Positions 30,647 through 44,800 of a stretch of DNA of 64,000 nt are shown piece after piece. The stretch spans positions 64,638,220-64,702,219 of the forward strand of contig OY282609.1 of NCBI GenBank assembly GCA_958298945.1. The letters are read 5' to 3'. The DNA comes from Atherix ibis (taxonomy: Eukaryota; Arthropoda; Insecta; Diptera; Athericidae). Position numbers and translations under genes: made by a program. Below the pieces are notes generated by a model. It searched no databases, had not been told where the DNA came from, and saw only the letters and a program-made list of their open reading frames with translations. Numbering within the stretch: the first letter of the stretch is position 1; each line of letters starts with the position of its first letter.

Positions 30647-33600
30647 TTATGATATTTTATACCCCATTCCTTGTACAGCCATCATTATCATTCGAACATT
30701 ACTACTTAACGGATTTTTCGGATTATTGCCTAAATAAATTTGGCAATTTCGGAATAGTTCTCTCATAACTTTAGGTGCATGTTCTCTGGTAATTGGATCA
30801 TTTTGATTTAAATTGAGTATCCCATCAGCTAAATATCTGTGAAAATTATTTAATTACAAAATATGTGCTCAACTTATGTTACTACGTTATTACTTTTGCT
30901 TAATTTCATTATGATGACTCATATCGGCAGATATTTGCTGAATAAGCGACAATAGAACAGTTTGTTCCAAAACACATGGATTGAACACTGTTTTGTAGTC
31001 AGCTTTTTCTAAAGTGTATTCCACGAGGCTAAGATCGTTTGCTAACAAAGCTTGATGAAAAGCTTTATTTACTTGCCCCCCACATAGTAAGTGTTTTATA
31101 TGGTCCTGTACGTCATACACTATTGGTGCAGGTGTCTGTGCCTGAGATCTAACCGCCGACAGAACGGAGTCTTCGAGTGATGCTGCCTGCGATTCAAAGC
31201 TTTTTCTTACCTAGATATTGCATTATACCAATCTTATAGTTCAAAATCTATTTTTGCAATAATCAATATTTATAAAATTACTTCAGATTGAATAGTGTCA
31301 GCTAACGTTCGAGTCATATGCGTTTGAACCGCTTTCAATTCTTTTATTGTTTCATTCATTAAAGTGGTATTACTCGTCTCGAAATGACTAGTGAATTCGG
31401 TGATTTTTTCAATCATTTCTTCTGTTCCTGTATACTGCAGTGGTTGTATTTGCGACAAATAGATTTCAAGTTGTTCTATCACTTTGTTTCCATTGAAAGA
31501 CCCTGTAATTTTCGTAAGACAATTCTGAAAATATATTAGCACAATTTTACCTTCTTTAATTCCTAATGTAAACGTTTCTCGCAATTGATGAAACATTTCT
31601 TGTGATGATTTTTCATAGGCAGGAATTAAAGTCTTTGTCATCGCTTCTACATAAGTCGCCTGGAGACCACTTTGTACTCCTAACAGTACTGAATTACCAA
31701 ATGCATCGATAATACTCTGAAAATTCAACATTTCAAATGATTCTCTTCATGTACATAAAATTTTTGTAATTTTTTAGATAAACTTACTTTATTTTTACAC
31801 ACTCGGGATATATTCTCTTTTAATAAATCATCTGTATTTGCTAATTTTTGAATCAATTCCGCATGAATTTTTTGTTTTATTGAATCTAATTTCGAAGCGA
31901 TAAGTGGCACTAATTGTTTTTGTATTTCTCCTGAAATATAACAAACTATTTTATCAGTGAATTGATTGAAGAAATGCTTATTAAATATATTTAATACACC
32001 ATCTGTAATTTCTCGCTGATTTGCCTCTCTAGAAAAAAAATTTAATGTTACTTAAATATGTAATAACAAACATTTCCATAAAATATACTTGATTGCAACA
32101 AAATTTTCTAATTGCGTTTTGTATTCCTTTTCATGACGACTCAAAATGTCTTCAATTACTTTAACTAGCCAGAGACAAGTGCAATCAGCCAATTTTACGG
32201 TTGCCGATTGATGTGACTTTGACAATAATATAATTTCTTTGATTTCTTTTTGCATATTTGAAATTTGCATGGATTGCACTTGCACTATGCCTAAAAAAAT
32301 TATATTATATATAACATATAATTTATAATTTAATTATACAATTCATTTAGAAGTTTGTGTATAATTACCGATTAGTTGATCAATTTTCGTACTCAAGTCT
32401 TTTATATTTAGTGGATCAGTTAAATTCGAAGATTGGTTTTGCGCTTCAGTTGTATATTTTATTATATTTCGTATATCTGGAACTTTGGGCCAATCAGTCG
32501 TTGATGATGTTTGAATGTTAGGATCGTCTTTAAGTTGTCGATTTTTATCGTCTTCATTATCTGTTTAATAAAATAAAATGCATACTTTAAAGAAAAATAT
32601 TATGCTTACATCTCAAATCTAGTTCACCTAATATAAAATTTTTGTCGATATCAATCAAGTCGGGCTGCAACATTTTTTCTTCTGCTTCATTTATATCTAA
32701 CAAATTCATTTCCTTTTTTTCGGTTATTGCTTCATTACTAATTACTGCAGCAGCTTTTATTTGACTTTCAGTCTCTAGCCGATTAGTATCAATAACATTA
32801 GCGTCGGTTACTCCACTTCGATTATTTTCAACTATTGTTCCGCTACTAGTACCACCTCCATCAACAAGGCTCTTAACACCTTTAAAGTCTTGTAAAGAAA
32901 GAATTTCTTGAACTTCACGACTTGGACTTGAGCCACCACTTGTTAAAATTTCACAATTTGCATGTTCTGCAGACGAATTCGAATCAGCTGCTTTTCAATA
33001 ATTTTTCAAAAATATTTAGAATTTTTACAGATTAACAATAACGATGTATGTATAACTTACACGAAGAAATTTTTGCATCATTTTGAGCTTGAGCATTATC
33101 TATAATTGCAGCTTTAAATTTTTGATGTTCCTGTTCTTCAATCATTTTACTATTAACTAAGTTTAATAAATTAATATTGTCAATAACGTTTTTGTTTGCG
33201 GCTGCTGATCCTGTTGCACTAGCCAACATAAGTATAGTAGAAAGCACTTCTGAACTAACACATTCAGATGATTTTGTACCTGTTCCTTAATAAAAAGCAA
33301 ACAATGTAAACTATGACCAAAAAACTACCATCGTCGAATTACACAAAATACCTGGAGTACTGAATGAATCAGGTGTCATCAAATTTACTTGAGACGTATT
33401 TTTTAATCCTGAGGTGTCCATAATCGAGGTAGTTTTGGGAGAAGAATTTTGCAGTTTATTTATTGATGGAGACATTAACAGAGCTTTTTCTAAACGTTTC
33501 TGGTTCTTATCATCATCATTTACTTGATCTGTTGATAAATTCAATTTTGAAGGCAAAATGGATATATCTGGCAATGATGACGTAGAAGAACTTAATTCAT

Positions 33601-35696
33601 TCGAGACTGTCCCAACTCCTCCCACGATAGGTTGATATAAAATATTACATTCCTGTACGCTTTTAGGTTGAACAATAAACATTCGAAGAACGACGCAATG
33701 TAACATATTCGGTTCTTCATCATAATCATCCAATTCATCCATATAACTGTCACTTGTTACGCAATTATATTTTTTAATTGCGTTAACAATAGAAAAGCTT
33801 AATATAGGCGACGATAATGGAAATTCTGATATAGATTTCATAAAAATTAAATTAATTTTTTTCCTCTGTACTACATTACTTTCTACATCTTTCTCAGAGC
33901 TTTTGATTTTGAGCTCTTTATCTTTGTTATAAATATCCTCATTGATTTGCAGTATATACAAAGATCGATTATCAATATTTGATAGCACCAAATATGAAGA
34001 TGAACGATCTATTTCTGCACAGAAATTAGCATGTGACCCATCCGGCATTTTAAGTGATATCTTTTGCAAACACTCCCATGTACCGCAGTCCCATACTTTT
34101 ATTTCAGAATTATTATCAGTTGCAGTTATAGCAAATTTCCAATAGGCGCTTTTTTTAAAAAAAATCATACATATTTAAAAAATTATTTTAATTTTTAATT
34201 GATTTTTTATATACTTACTCAGTTGTCATTGTAAGATTATCTAAGAAGAAAAACGATGATATAGATTTTCCTTCATGTGGTATCCACTGATGAAGACATC
34301 TAGGTTCTTTTTCATGAAAATACACCTTTAATGTAACAAATGAAAATATATTAAAGATTTTTGTACTTTTTAGATTTTTTTTTTACTTGATAAAAACGAA
34401 TATATCCATCTTCGCTACCCACGCCCAGAGTTGTTCCATCTGGAGACAATGCAATCCACGTCACTATTAAAGAATTATCGGAGAATTTTAAATAACCCTC
34501 AGTAATATTTTCCGCAAGATGTTTACCACCCTCCTAAATATTAATTGATTATTTATTATACGATACTGTAAAATTATAATTGAAAAAAAATATTTTCTTA
34601 CACCCAAGCTTTCTACAACGATATGGACGTTAAAGCAAAGAAAACGACTATCTCGTGCCCAAACAATGACTTTATTTATGTTGTCTTCTGCATTAACTGC
34701 ATATGGACACCAACACAATTTATCATATTTTTGAGTATAACTCGGCATTGGATCATCAATTTTCAATATTAAAGTACAAATTATATTTTCATCGGTTACA
34801 GTTATTCGATGAATATGAAGCGAATTCTTATCAATGCTACCCAACACGTATTCTTTGTCGATAAAAGCAAACTGCAAATCCAATACTTCACCTGTCATTC
34901 CTTTTATTAGTGCACGTTGGGCAGACAATGTGTGCACAACACGCACCATTCCTTCTGTACCTGACACCTTATTATTAACTGTAATTGTATAATTTGAAGT
35001 ATTTATTCCAAATTGCATTAAATTTTCATTCATATATTTTACCTTTAATTACATAAGCAATAAGTTCTCCATTATTGTGAACTGCTATTAAATGTCCTGG
35101 ATAATTTTTTAGTTCCCATTTGTAGTCAACAATACTTTTCAGTTTTACTTTTGAACTACCATGATCATGGTTACCATCACTCATATAAACCGTTACATCT
35201 TTTTTAGTGATGAGATGATTATATTTCTTCTCCGCAGAACCGAAATTTCTAGAATTGAAATATATAAATAATATTAATAAATAATTAAAATACGCATCCT
35301 TCTAATGAAAACTATTTAAACAAAAAAATAATTGTGAAATATATATAAGTATATACAAGACGGGTTAATTAAATTAGCTTGTGTGTATTCATATTATATG
35401 TACTGAAGCCATTAACTTGGCGAAATATTGTTGATACAAACAAATTTACGAATGTAACAGAAAAATTCTAAAACGCGTTTTGTAAAAAAAAATCAATTTA
35501 TATATACTGTATAATAAAGAAATATATATTTATAAAAACAAATAATTAACAATTCACCATCAATTATTTGTTTTTATACATATATATTTCTTAATAAAAT
35601 ATTTTATATCCGCATAAATGCATTATAAGACACAAATAATATTACTTACATTACATTTGAGGTTACGTCGGATGTTTGCGTCAAGTAGCTGGTCAT
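30647..35696 (-). CDS. Ge-1: Ge-1 (EDC4), scaffold of the mRNA decapping complex
   Basis: Ge-1/EDC4 is the large P-body scaffold that links Dcp2 and Dcp1 during mRNA decapping. The gene has many short exons on the minus strand. Exons that I can bound include 35696-35650 (MTSYLTQTSD), 35248-35043, 34978-34602, 34533-34387, 34325-34219 and 34148-33352; about six more follow down to the TAA at 30647. The N-terminal third is a WD40 domain (AQRALIKGMTGEVLDLQFAF, then TWIALSPDGTTLGVGSEDGY). The middle is a Ser/Asn-rich low-complexity linker (about 33600-32400). The C-terminal third (about 31910-30650) is the helical P-body-targeting domain, ending EHAPKVMRELFR and GMGYKIS. The frame is open upstream of 35696 but that part looks untranslated. 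Confidence 0.9.
35517..35592. repeat. Long hairpin in the first intron of Ge-1
   Basis: Two 31-bp arms (35517-35547 and 35562-35592) are complementary with one mismatch and enclose a 14-nt loop. The arms are AT-rich (AAGAAATATATATTTATAAA at the left end). It could be a folded-back small transposon relic or an RNA hairpin in the Ge-1 pre-mRNA. Confidence 0.8.
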
Positions 35697-36351
35697 GATA
35701 TTTTTCACTGTGTGCACAATTTTTTGTAGGAAATTTGTCTGTTTTTCAATATAATTTAAAGTATATCTTAAGAAAATTAAACTGAAAAGACTTATTATCA
35801 TTACACAACCGGCGTCTCGATTCACGCTAACGCATAGCAAAATTTTTTTTCTTCTCAAACTTTTTATTAACAAATATATTTTGCATTCAATAAAATTCAA
35901 CTTTTTGTGCTATGCTTGACATTTTACACCAAATATAATTTATAAAATTTACAAAAATATCTATTAACACATTACTAAATTAATAAAACATCTTTAAAAC
36001 TAAAGAATTGACATTCACACTCTTGAGAAGGGTCACTCCTTGGCATCGCAATTTGACAGATATGTTTATTATTAAACATTGATGCCAATTCTAAAGACTT
36101 AAATTACTTTAATATTTTATAAATGGACAATTACACATATATTTGAATTTTGTAAAAATTATCAAAATAGTTGTACTATTTTAATTTATAAAATAATTCA
36201 ATAATTTTGAGAATAAAATTAATATGAAATAAAGTTATTGAATTAGTTATCAGGAAATATGAATTATCTTAATCAGAATATGTTATTTTTTCATGAAGCT
36301 TGGTTTCATTGCTTAGTTCAAGATCGCGCCAATATTTGTTTGACATTTAAA
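35697..36351. promoter_or_regulatory. Shared divergent promoter region, Ge-1 and DNA polymerase epsilon subunit 2
   Basis: The two start codons lie 655 bp apart on opposite strands, so both promoters and 5' untranslated regions must lie here. I saw no clear TATA box or DRE-type motif to assign to either gene. Confidence 0.5.
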
Positions 36352-38232
36352 ATGGAGAATCAAAATATTATTATTTTGCGAAAAAAAGTTATAAATGCTA
36401 TAAAACTGAGTGGTTTTATCATACGATCGTTAGTATAACTCAAATTTTTCTATTTAAATTATTTATAAAGAAAACACAATATATTGCAGTGATACAGCTC
36501 TGTTCTTAGCTGAGCAACTTGCTCATGTTAGAGATGATGAACGAGATAAATGGCTGGACGATATTACCGAACATATTCAAACACAGAAATTAGAATCAAC
36601 TAATATCGAAAAGAAGCAAATTGAAACTGCCATTAAAGTAATATTCATATTTTTTTTTTAATTTTTTTATTTTGTAAAATTTTATTGCGCAAAGGAAATA
36701 AATCGTACTGGACTCAAAGAGGAGGAAACAGTATTTAGTTTAATAAATGCTTACTGTGTACCCAAATATACATATAATTTGCAAAGAAAAAAATTTGAAC
36801 TATGTTCTGGGACCAGAAGTTTTTTTCCAACTGCAGTTCAGAAAGGAAAGTATTTGAAAGAGAGGTACTATTATTTTAAAGATTTTGATTTTATATATTC
36901 GGAAGTTTGATTTGCATAGATATGACATGTTACATCAAAAAACAATTCGCCATGAACTATTTTCGTCAACAATAGAAGGCACTACAAATGATTTGAAAAA
37001 ATTCAAATTGCTATATGCAGAGAATCTTCTTGCTACATCAAAAGTGGATGAAGTAGTAATGCTTGGACTCCTAACACAATTAGAAGAAGGAAAGTTTTTT
37101 ATTGAGGATCCAACAGGAGCTATTCCATTAGATTTAAGCACGGCTCGTTTTCATTCAGGATTCTTTTGTGATGGGTGTTTTGTTCTTATAGAAGGGAAAT
37201 ATAGAGATGATGTACTAAAAGTTGCTGGAATTGGTTTTCCTCCACCTGAACCCGCAACTAGTAGTCGTGCTTTTTTTGGAACACAAAATACATGGGGTGG
37301 CCCTTCAACAAAATTACTAAAATATTCTGAATATTTAATGAATATTGAAAAAACACGAACGAATGCAACAATAGTTTTCGTCTCTGATGTCCGTCTAGAT
37401 AATTCTCATGTTATGGAAAAACTAGAAATGCTCTTTACTGGTTACAATGGTTGTCCACCAACAGCTATTGTTTTGATGGGTCCATTTTCGAAGTCAGATT
37501 TAAATTTGTATATAATGAAAGATTTATTTAATAAATTGGCTGAAACAATACAACATTGTGACGAAATTAAAATCCACACGGACATAATTTTAGTACCATC
37601 TGCAGAAGATCCTGCTGCACCAAACATTTTACCGCGTGCTCCAATTCCTGAAGTACTTGTAACTGGGCTGAAGCAAAAAATACCAAGAATATTTTTAGCT
37701 ACAAATCCTTGCCGACTACAATATTGTACACAACAAATAGTTGTATGCCGAACAGATTTAGTTACAAAATTATGCAGAAACAGTATTCACTTCCCTCAAG
37801 GCGGACAGTTAGAAGATCACGTAAATAATTTAAATTATTTTTACATTCAATAATTTTTATTTTTATTTCATCTAAATTTATAGTTTTCTAGAACGTTAGT
37901 TTGCCAAGGTACACTTGTCCCATTTCATCCAATTTTACTGCCATCTTATTGGGACTACGATGCAGCTCTTAGTTTATATCCATTACCAGATTTAATAGTA
38001 ATTGGAGATCCAAGCGAAGCTTTCACTTGTCAACAGCATGGTTGTACAATTATAAATACCGTAAATAATAATTATCGATTTTCATTGAACTATTATTGGA
38101 AATTAATTTTTATTTGTTTAAAATGTTTGTTTTCAGGGTTCATTTGTTAAGTCAAAATATCAATTTAAAGTATATGTTCCCTCTACTAAACAAGTTGAAG
38201 ATTCCAATATTCCAGCAGATGAAGAAATTTAA
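36352..38232 (+). CDS. DNApol-epsilon58: DNA polymerase epsilon subunit 2 (B subunit)
   Basis: The regulatory B subunit of the leading-strand replicative polymerase, POLE2. Six exons (36352-36428, 36490-36637, 36695-36864, 36920-37820, 37884-38060, 38137-38232) give one open frame of 522 residues, close to the 527 residues of the human protein. The N-terminal helical domain (ALFLAEQLAHVRDD) is followed by an OB fold (GLLTQLEEGKFFIEDPTGAI) and an inactive calcineurin-like phosphoesterase domain (VFVSDVRLDNSHVMEKLE, ILVPSAEDPAAPNILPR, TNPCRLQYC). The C-terminus includes YPLPDLIVIGD. The phosphoesterase metal ligands are not conserved, as is normal for B subunits. It is transcribed away from Ge-1. 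Confidence 0.93.
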
Positions 38233-38852
38233 ATAAAAATTAATTAAATATCAAATTTTATTTTATAATAATTGTACATTTACTAAAAATAAAACCATGA
38301 GTTCTTTCAAATAATTTGGATTCATTTATAATTTTGGGATAATAAGTATAATTTTCGTCCTTAATCTGATTGGAAAAGTGCACAAACAATTCGAATTGTC
38401 CGTAATATCTAATCAGTATTTGGATATTTGTCTATTGGCATATTAAATACCCCGAGTTTCGAAATTCTTCACGCTGCCTCTGGAATAAACCTGACAGCTG
38501 GGTGTTGTACTTCAGAAAATTTGAAGTAAGTTGACAACGCTAATGGAAGAGGAATTGCTTCTTAAAATTAAATTGAATTATATAATTTCGTAAACAACAT
38601 TGGAATTGGTGGATTTTATTTATTAATTATAGTCAGCATTAATAGTAAACTTAATGAAATAAGACTACAAAATGCATAAACGAAATGAATAACTACGTGT
38701 CGACCAAACGTCACAAAGTGATTCAAGTAAAATGTCATCTTGATTCTATTGAGAGGTCATACAAAGTGTAAAAGGATCAACTGATATTTTTTTATACTAA
38801 CTAAATATAAAACCGGATAATAGAGTGAAAAAGTGGAATTTTTTGCTTCAAA
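38233..38852. other. Intergenic region, polymerase epsilon subunit 2 to Mon2
   Basis: About 620 bp holding the 3' end of the upstream gene (AATAAA-type signals within 70 bp of the stop) and the Mon2 5' region. No other gene seen. Confidence 0.6.
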
Positions 38853-41800
38853 ATGTCGTTTGTAAGTGGAACAACTGGCTGTGAAGCTGCACAAAAGTTC
38901 CTCGAAGTATTACAATCCGATTTCCGCAGCTTAGCACAGGAAACCAGAAAAAAGTACCCCCAAATTAAGGAGGTAATTGTCATAGAGAAATAAAATACCT
39001 GCGTGATGTATTTACTAATATAATAGATTAGACATATATTTATAGTTAATATAAAATTTCGTTGTATATTTAAATGTACTGTAGTCATGTGAAGAGGCAA
39101 TATCTAAGTTGAATAGCGCCGAAACGAATCAACAAACGCCTGTTTACTATGTGGTCAACCAAATACTCTATCCTTTAGTACAGGGATGTGAGACAAAGGA
39201 TATTAAAATTATAAAAGTATATAAACCGAATGCACCTAAATGCACATTGTTCTGTACATTAATTATTAAATTATGCACATTTCCAGTTTTGCTTAGGAAT
39301 GATGCAAAGATTAATTACTCAACAAGTGGTTGATCAGAAGGGTGCTCGCTATATTACCGATGCTCTCTGGATGCTTATGGAAAATAATATAGAAGAAGTT
39401 AAAGTGCTACAAACTATAACACTATTACTGACGACTAATTCTATAGTGCGTGGCGAAACTCTGTCAAAAACATTAGTTTTATGTTTTCGTTTGCATTTTA
39501 CAAAGAATCCAACAATAAATAACACAGCCGGCGCTACTATTAGACAATTAGTTTCACTAGTTTTTGAGCGCGTAGTTACAGAAGAAGAAAAAACTGCTAT
39601 CATAGAAGAGAAGCCACCCAGATCCAGTACAGAACAGTCTAATATCCCAGTTGTGCTGGAAACAAGTGGTCTGAAGCCGTGTGCAGCTGATGCATATCTT
39701 TTATTTCAAGTACGTCATAGTATTATAAATTTTATAGGGTATTAAGTTATTCGGTACATGCAATATTTAGGACTTAGTTCAACTGGTAAATGCCGATCAA
39801 CCATATTGGTTAATTGGAATGACGGAAATGACAAGAACATTTGGATTGGAACTTCTCGAAACAATTTTAACCACTTTCAGTAGTGTTTTCTACAAAGTAC
39901 GTTCAATAAAATTAGCAATTGTAATTGAAATTAATTGAATTTTTTGTATAATTTTAGAATAGTGAATTTACGGTTTTGTTGAAGGAGCGTGTATGTGCTT
40001 TAGTTATTAAACTGTTTTCACCAAATATTAAACATAGGTCCGTGCCTCAAGGAGGTATTCAAGTTGGGGTACCACATGATAAACCATATTTTCCTATAAG
40101 TATGCGCTTGCTAAGACTTGTTTCCATTCTTATACAAAAATACCACAGATTATTGGTAAATAGTAATAAAAATGATAAAAAAACTATAACAATTTTGTTA
40201 TAAAATTAACAGCATCTTTTTTAATTTTATATTCGCAGGTAACAGAATGTGAGATATTTCTCTCATTAATCGTGAAGTTTTTAGACCCGGATAAGCCTAT
40301 ATGGCAGCGAGCATTAGCGTTGGAAGTTATTCATAAAATGGCTGTTAAGCCTGATTTGTTATCATCATTTTGCAAATGTTATGATTTAAAAGATCACGCA
40401 ACTAATATATTCCAAGATATAATCAATTCCCTTGGTGCTTATGTTCAAAGTTTATTCATCAATTTTCAATCTATAGGGAATGGTATATAGAATATTTTTG
40501 TTATTCGTTAGCACATAAAATAAAATTGTATTTTAGTCTCTAATGGCCAATCACAAAGTTCAAATGCTATTTCTGGAATATCGGTTGGAACTGGTGTATC
40601 CCCACAACCTGGATTTATGTTTCGTGGCACTTGGATGCAACTAATAATGAATTTCCAACCGAATCAATCTAAATCTATTTAGTAAGATTCAAATTTTATA
40701 TTTCAATCAAATAACTTTTACAGAAATACATTATTTCATAGTTTGGAAATGCTTGACAAAATGGAACCACCAAGTATTCCTGATGGTTATGGCATTTCTT
40801 TGGCATATGCCAGTCTTTTAGATTTAGTTCGATCAATTATGTATGCTATTCAAGGAAATGTATTGGTAAATGGCTATTAATCTCATATACGATTTATGAA
40901 ATAAAAATACAATTTTTGTAGGCAAGTGAAATAGTATCAATTGAGAACAAGGAAACACCACCAAATGAAGAAGAGAAACAGTTGCATCTACAATTAATAA
41001 ATTCTAGTTGGTGTGGTCTTTTGGCAGCTTTGGCGCCATTAGTAGATGCTGCTACAGATGAATCTACAACAGAAAATATTTTAAAGGCAATGCAAAATTA
41101 TGCTGCACTATGTGGTTCACTTGAATTGTACCAACCACGGAATGCTTTTATTACGGCTATGTGCAAAGCATCACTACCTCCACATTATGCTCTTTCTGTC
41201 CTCAACGTTGGTCACCAGAATGTCACTTTCAGATGTAACAAATTAATTGTGAAACAATCAATTTGTTATTATATTTTACTACTTATCAGGTCATTCAAGG
41301 ACAAACAGTCAAGATCTTAATAGTCAACTGGTAGGCACTTGTGGCGAAAATGATTTTCGGCACCAAATTGTCGCTGTAGGAACACCGCTCCCAACATCTT
41401 CTTTACCCATTGGTGCTCAGCAAGGTCCTGTGATGCTTACTGCTAAAAATCTTCAATGCATGCGTGCACTATTGCATTTGGCACATTGTCATGGAAGCAT
41501 GTTGGGAACATCATGGCATACTGTTCTTGCAACACTTCAGCATTTGGTATGGATTCTTGGCCTTAAGCCATCGACTGGAGGATGTTTACAGGTATTCTAA
41601 AAATACAATTATTGACCTTTATAAATGATGGAATATAATTAAGTACTTGCTTCATTAGGCTGCACCAAAAGCTGCAGTTGACGCTAACGTAGGAATTCAA
41701 ACTGCTGTGATGGCTGATTTGCCAGTGTTGTCGCAAATGCTTAGCCAATTATTCGAATCGAGTCAGTATTTAGATGATGTTGCATTGCATCATCTTATTG

Positions 41801-44800
41801 ATGCCTTATGCAAACTTTCACAAGAAGCAATGGAGTTGGCATATACAAACAGAGTAAATTTAATTTGATTGTAAAACGAAAAATATAATTTAATATATAT
41901 TTCTATTACAGGAGCCGTCATTGTTTGCTGTCGCTAAATTATTAGAAACGGGATTAGTAAATTTACCGCGTATTGAGGTGTTATGGCGCCCATTGACAAA
42001 CCATCTATTAGAAGTATGTCAACATAGACATATTCGTATGAGGGAATGGGGTGTAGAGGCTATCACCTATCTAGTAAAAGCAGCTTTACAATATAAATAT
42101 GAAACACCACTAAAAGAAAATATGGTTGGTTATAAATGACTAAAGTGAATGAAATTCAAAATAATTGAAGTTAAATGTTATTTTATTTTAAGGGTCTACA
42201 AACATTACTTCTTAATCCATTAGCTGAGCTTTCATCCGTGCCACATGGCGATGTTCGTCAACGACAACTAGAATGTGTTCTTCAAATATTAAACGGTGCA
42301 GGAGAGACACTTTCTTATGGTTGGCCTTCATTACTTGGTATTATTGGAGCTGTTAATGATCATCATGGGTATTACTGTTCACGTTATTATTTTTACTGTT
42401 TATAATATTCTATTTTACTCATAAACAGAGAGGCACTAATCCGCGTAGCATTTCAATGTCTTCAGCTTGTAGTAACCGATTTTTTACCTGTAATGCCTTG
42501 GCGTTGTCTTCCATTGTGTGTTAATACTGCAGCAAAATTTGGCTTACAAACTCAAGAATTAAATATTTCACTAACGGCTGTTGGTTTAATGGTATTTAAT
42601 TTTAATTATAAATGAACTGTTATGCTGGTCATTTATCAAAAGGAATTGTCCATAGCCCATACTTTAGTTTAGATAATGATTTTTCATCAAAAGAGTTAAT
42701 AGAATAAATAATTGAATTTGTAAATATACTATTTTTCAGTGGAATATTTCGGACTATTTTAATCAAAATCAAGACAAATTAATGCGCACAGTAATTGATG
42801 ATGGTTCCGTATTACCTGACTTTCCTGGTACCGTAAACGTCCCACAATTGGACAAATTGTGGATGTGCTTATATGCAAGATTAGGTTAGCAAAGATACTA
42901 AACAAATATTTTAAAATTACATTTACCAAAAACATATAATCTGTAGGTGATTTGTGTGTTGATCTCCGGCCAGCTGTCCGTAAATCAGCTGGTCAAACAC
43001 TTTTTTCAACGATCTCAGCTCATGGAAATTTGCTGAACCCACCGACATGGCAGGCAGTATTATGGCAAGTATTATTTCCACTTCTCGACAAAGTTAGAAA
43101 TTTATCAAGTTCGGCAAGCAGTGAAAAAGTTGATACGAGCGGAAATATTTTGATTCATCATTCCCGAAATACAGCCCAAAAGCAATGGGCAGAAACACAA
43201 GTTTTGACTCTATCTGGTGTTTCAAGGGTGCGTTTTATATTTTTCTAATAAAATTATTCAATGTTTGATTATTATTAATGAATTTAGGTTTTTAATACAA
43301 AGAGGTCCCTTTTGCAAATGTTAGGTGACTTTCCTCGTGCTTGGTCTCTTTTGTTAGAATTTATTGAAAACGCTGCGTTAAGCAAAAGCAATGAAGTTTC
43401 TCTAGCTGCACTTAAATCGTTCCAAGAGATTTTGTATAACAAACAAGAGAAAATGGATACATCAAATAAAAATAATACTTCATCGATAACAACACAGACA
43501 ACACAGACAAACGATGCTGATATTTGGTCGGTCAGTTCTGATTTTATACTATTATAGATTTATTTGAAACTTATTATGAGTAAATCTCTTCTTAGGTGGC
43601 ATGGCAAGTTTGGCTAAATATAGGCACAGAAAGTACCAAACCACCAATTAGCGAAAGTATTCATGAGAAGAGTGATGATATTTATATTCCGAGCCAAGCT
43701 TTTTTAACAGCGCTCGTACAAATTTTCCCAGCTCTATTCCAACACATTCGGAATCGGTAAGTAGATATTATATTTTCATGTAAAATTATATTAATAATGA
43801 GTTATTTAATAGATTTAGCGAAGACCATTTGAAGCGCTTATGTATTGTATTGATGAATGCTGTTATTGTACCAGTGCATAGTGATGTTACTCCGTATATA
43901 ATGTCCACTGTTTCAGATTCGTTATTGACTCCATTACACGACGGAGTCCTAGAGTGTATGGACATTTTGCAACGAGTACGTTCGCTTTGATGTTTTTTTT
44001 ATTATATTTGAAACTATTCTGTATTTTTTTTATTAATAATATTTAGGAAGCATTATTAGAAACATGTCATATGAAAATTATAATTCCGGCAATATTTAAA
44101 CAGCTGTTAAGCTTTAGTAAGTTTGCATGTGTACCACCATCGTTTGAGAAATGTGAATCAAAAACGCAACAGCAAAAATCTGCGACAGCTGTTATACAAA
44201 CCCGCCCATATACGAACAATGCCTCTACTATCGAATGGGTTAGCATGAATTATATTCCTTTCGGCGAGAAAGCGTTAAGTGTAGCTGTTGACTTGTATCA
44301 TCGTACAGCAAATGAAGATGTAGTTGTCGAAGGAAACATCCTTCATGAAATAATTAAGGCACTGCAAGTTCCTTTATCCTTGAAATACAAATGCATGTCA
44401 TCCAGCACATGGAAATTAGCAATTTCCAGTTTAATGAGCGTCTTACACAGCGGTTTAAAAGTAGCTCGTGCTCGACCTAATCATTTCGCAGCTATGTGGA
44501 ATGATTTATCCGAAACACTAGATCAATTCTTGTTTCCTAAAAGGTACGTATACAAAAAATCTTGTTTGGCGATAGAGTTGTACATTATATCAAATATAGT
44601 GTCTGTACTGTGGAGGATCGAGGTCTCGAAGAAATTGTTCTTGATGAAACAATCGATTGCCAAGTTATTGAATTACTACGAGAAGAAGTATTACCTTATT
44701 CTAATGAGATACCACATCAATTTATACTGAATATCGTTGTGATACTGAACAAAGGTTCAATTCATTCAGCTGCTGGATCAAACATTGGTTGTGAGTCTGA

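Noticed and set aside
35697..35900. In-frame open extension upstream of the Ge-1 start, with a hydrophobic stretch (MIISLFSLIFL).
   Set aside because: Ge-1 is a cytoplasmic protein with no N-terminal membrane segment in the family; the stretch is AT-rich and fits a 5' untranslated region.
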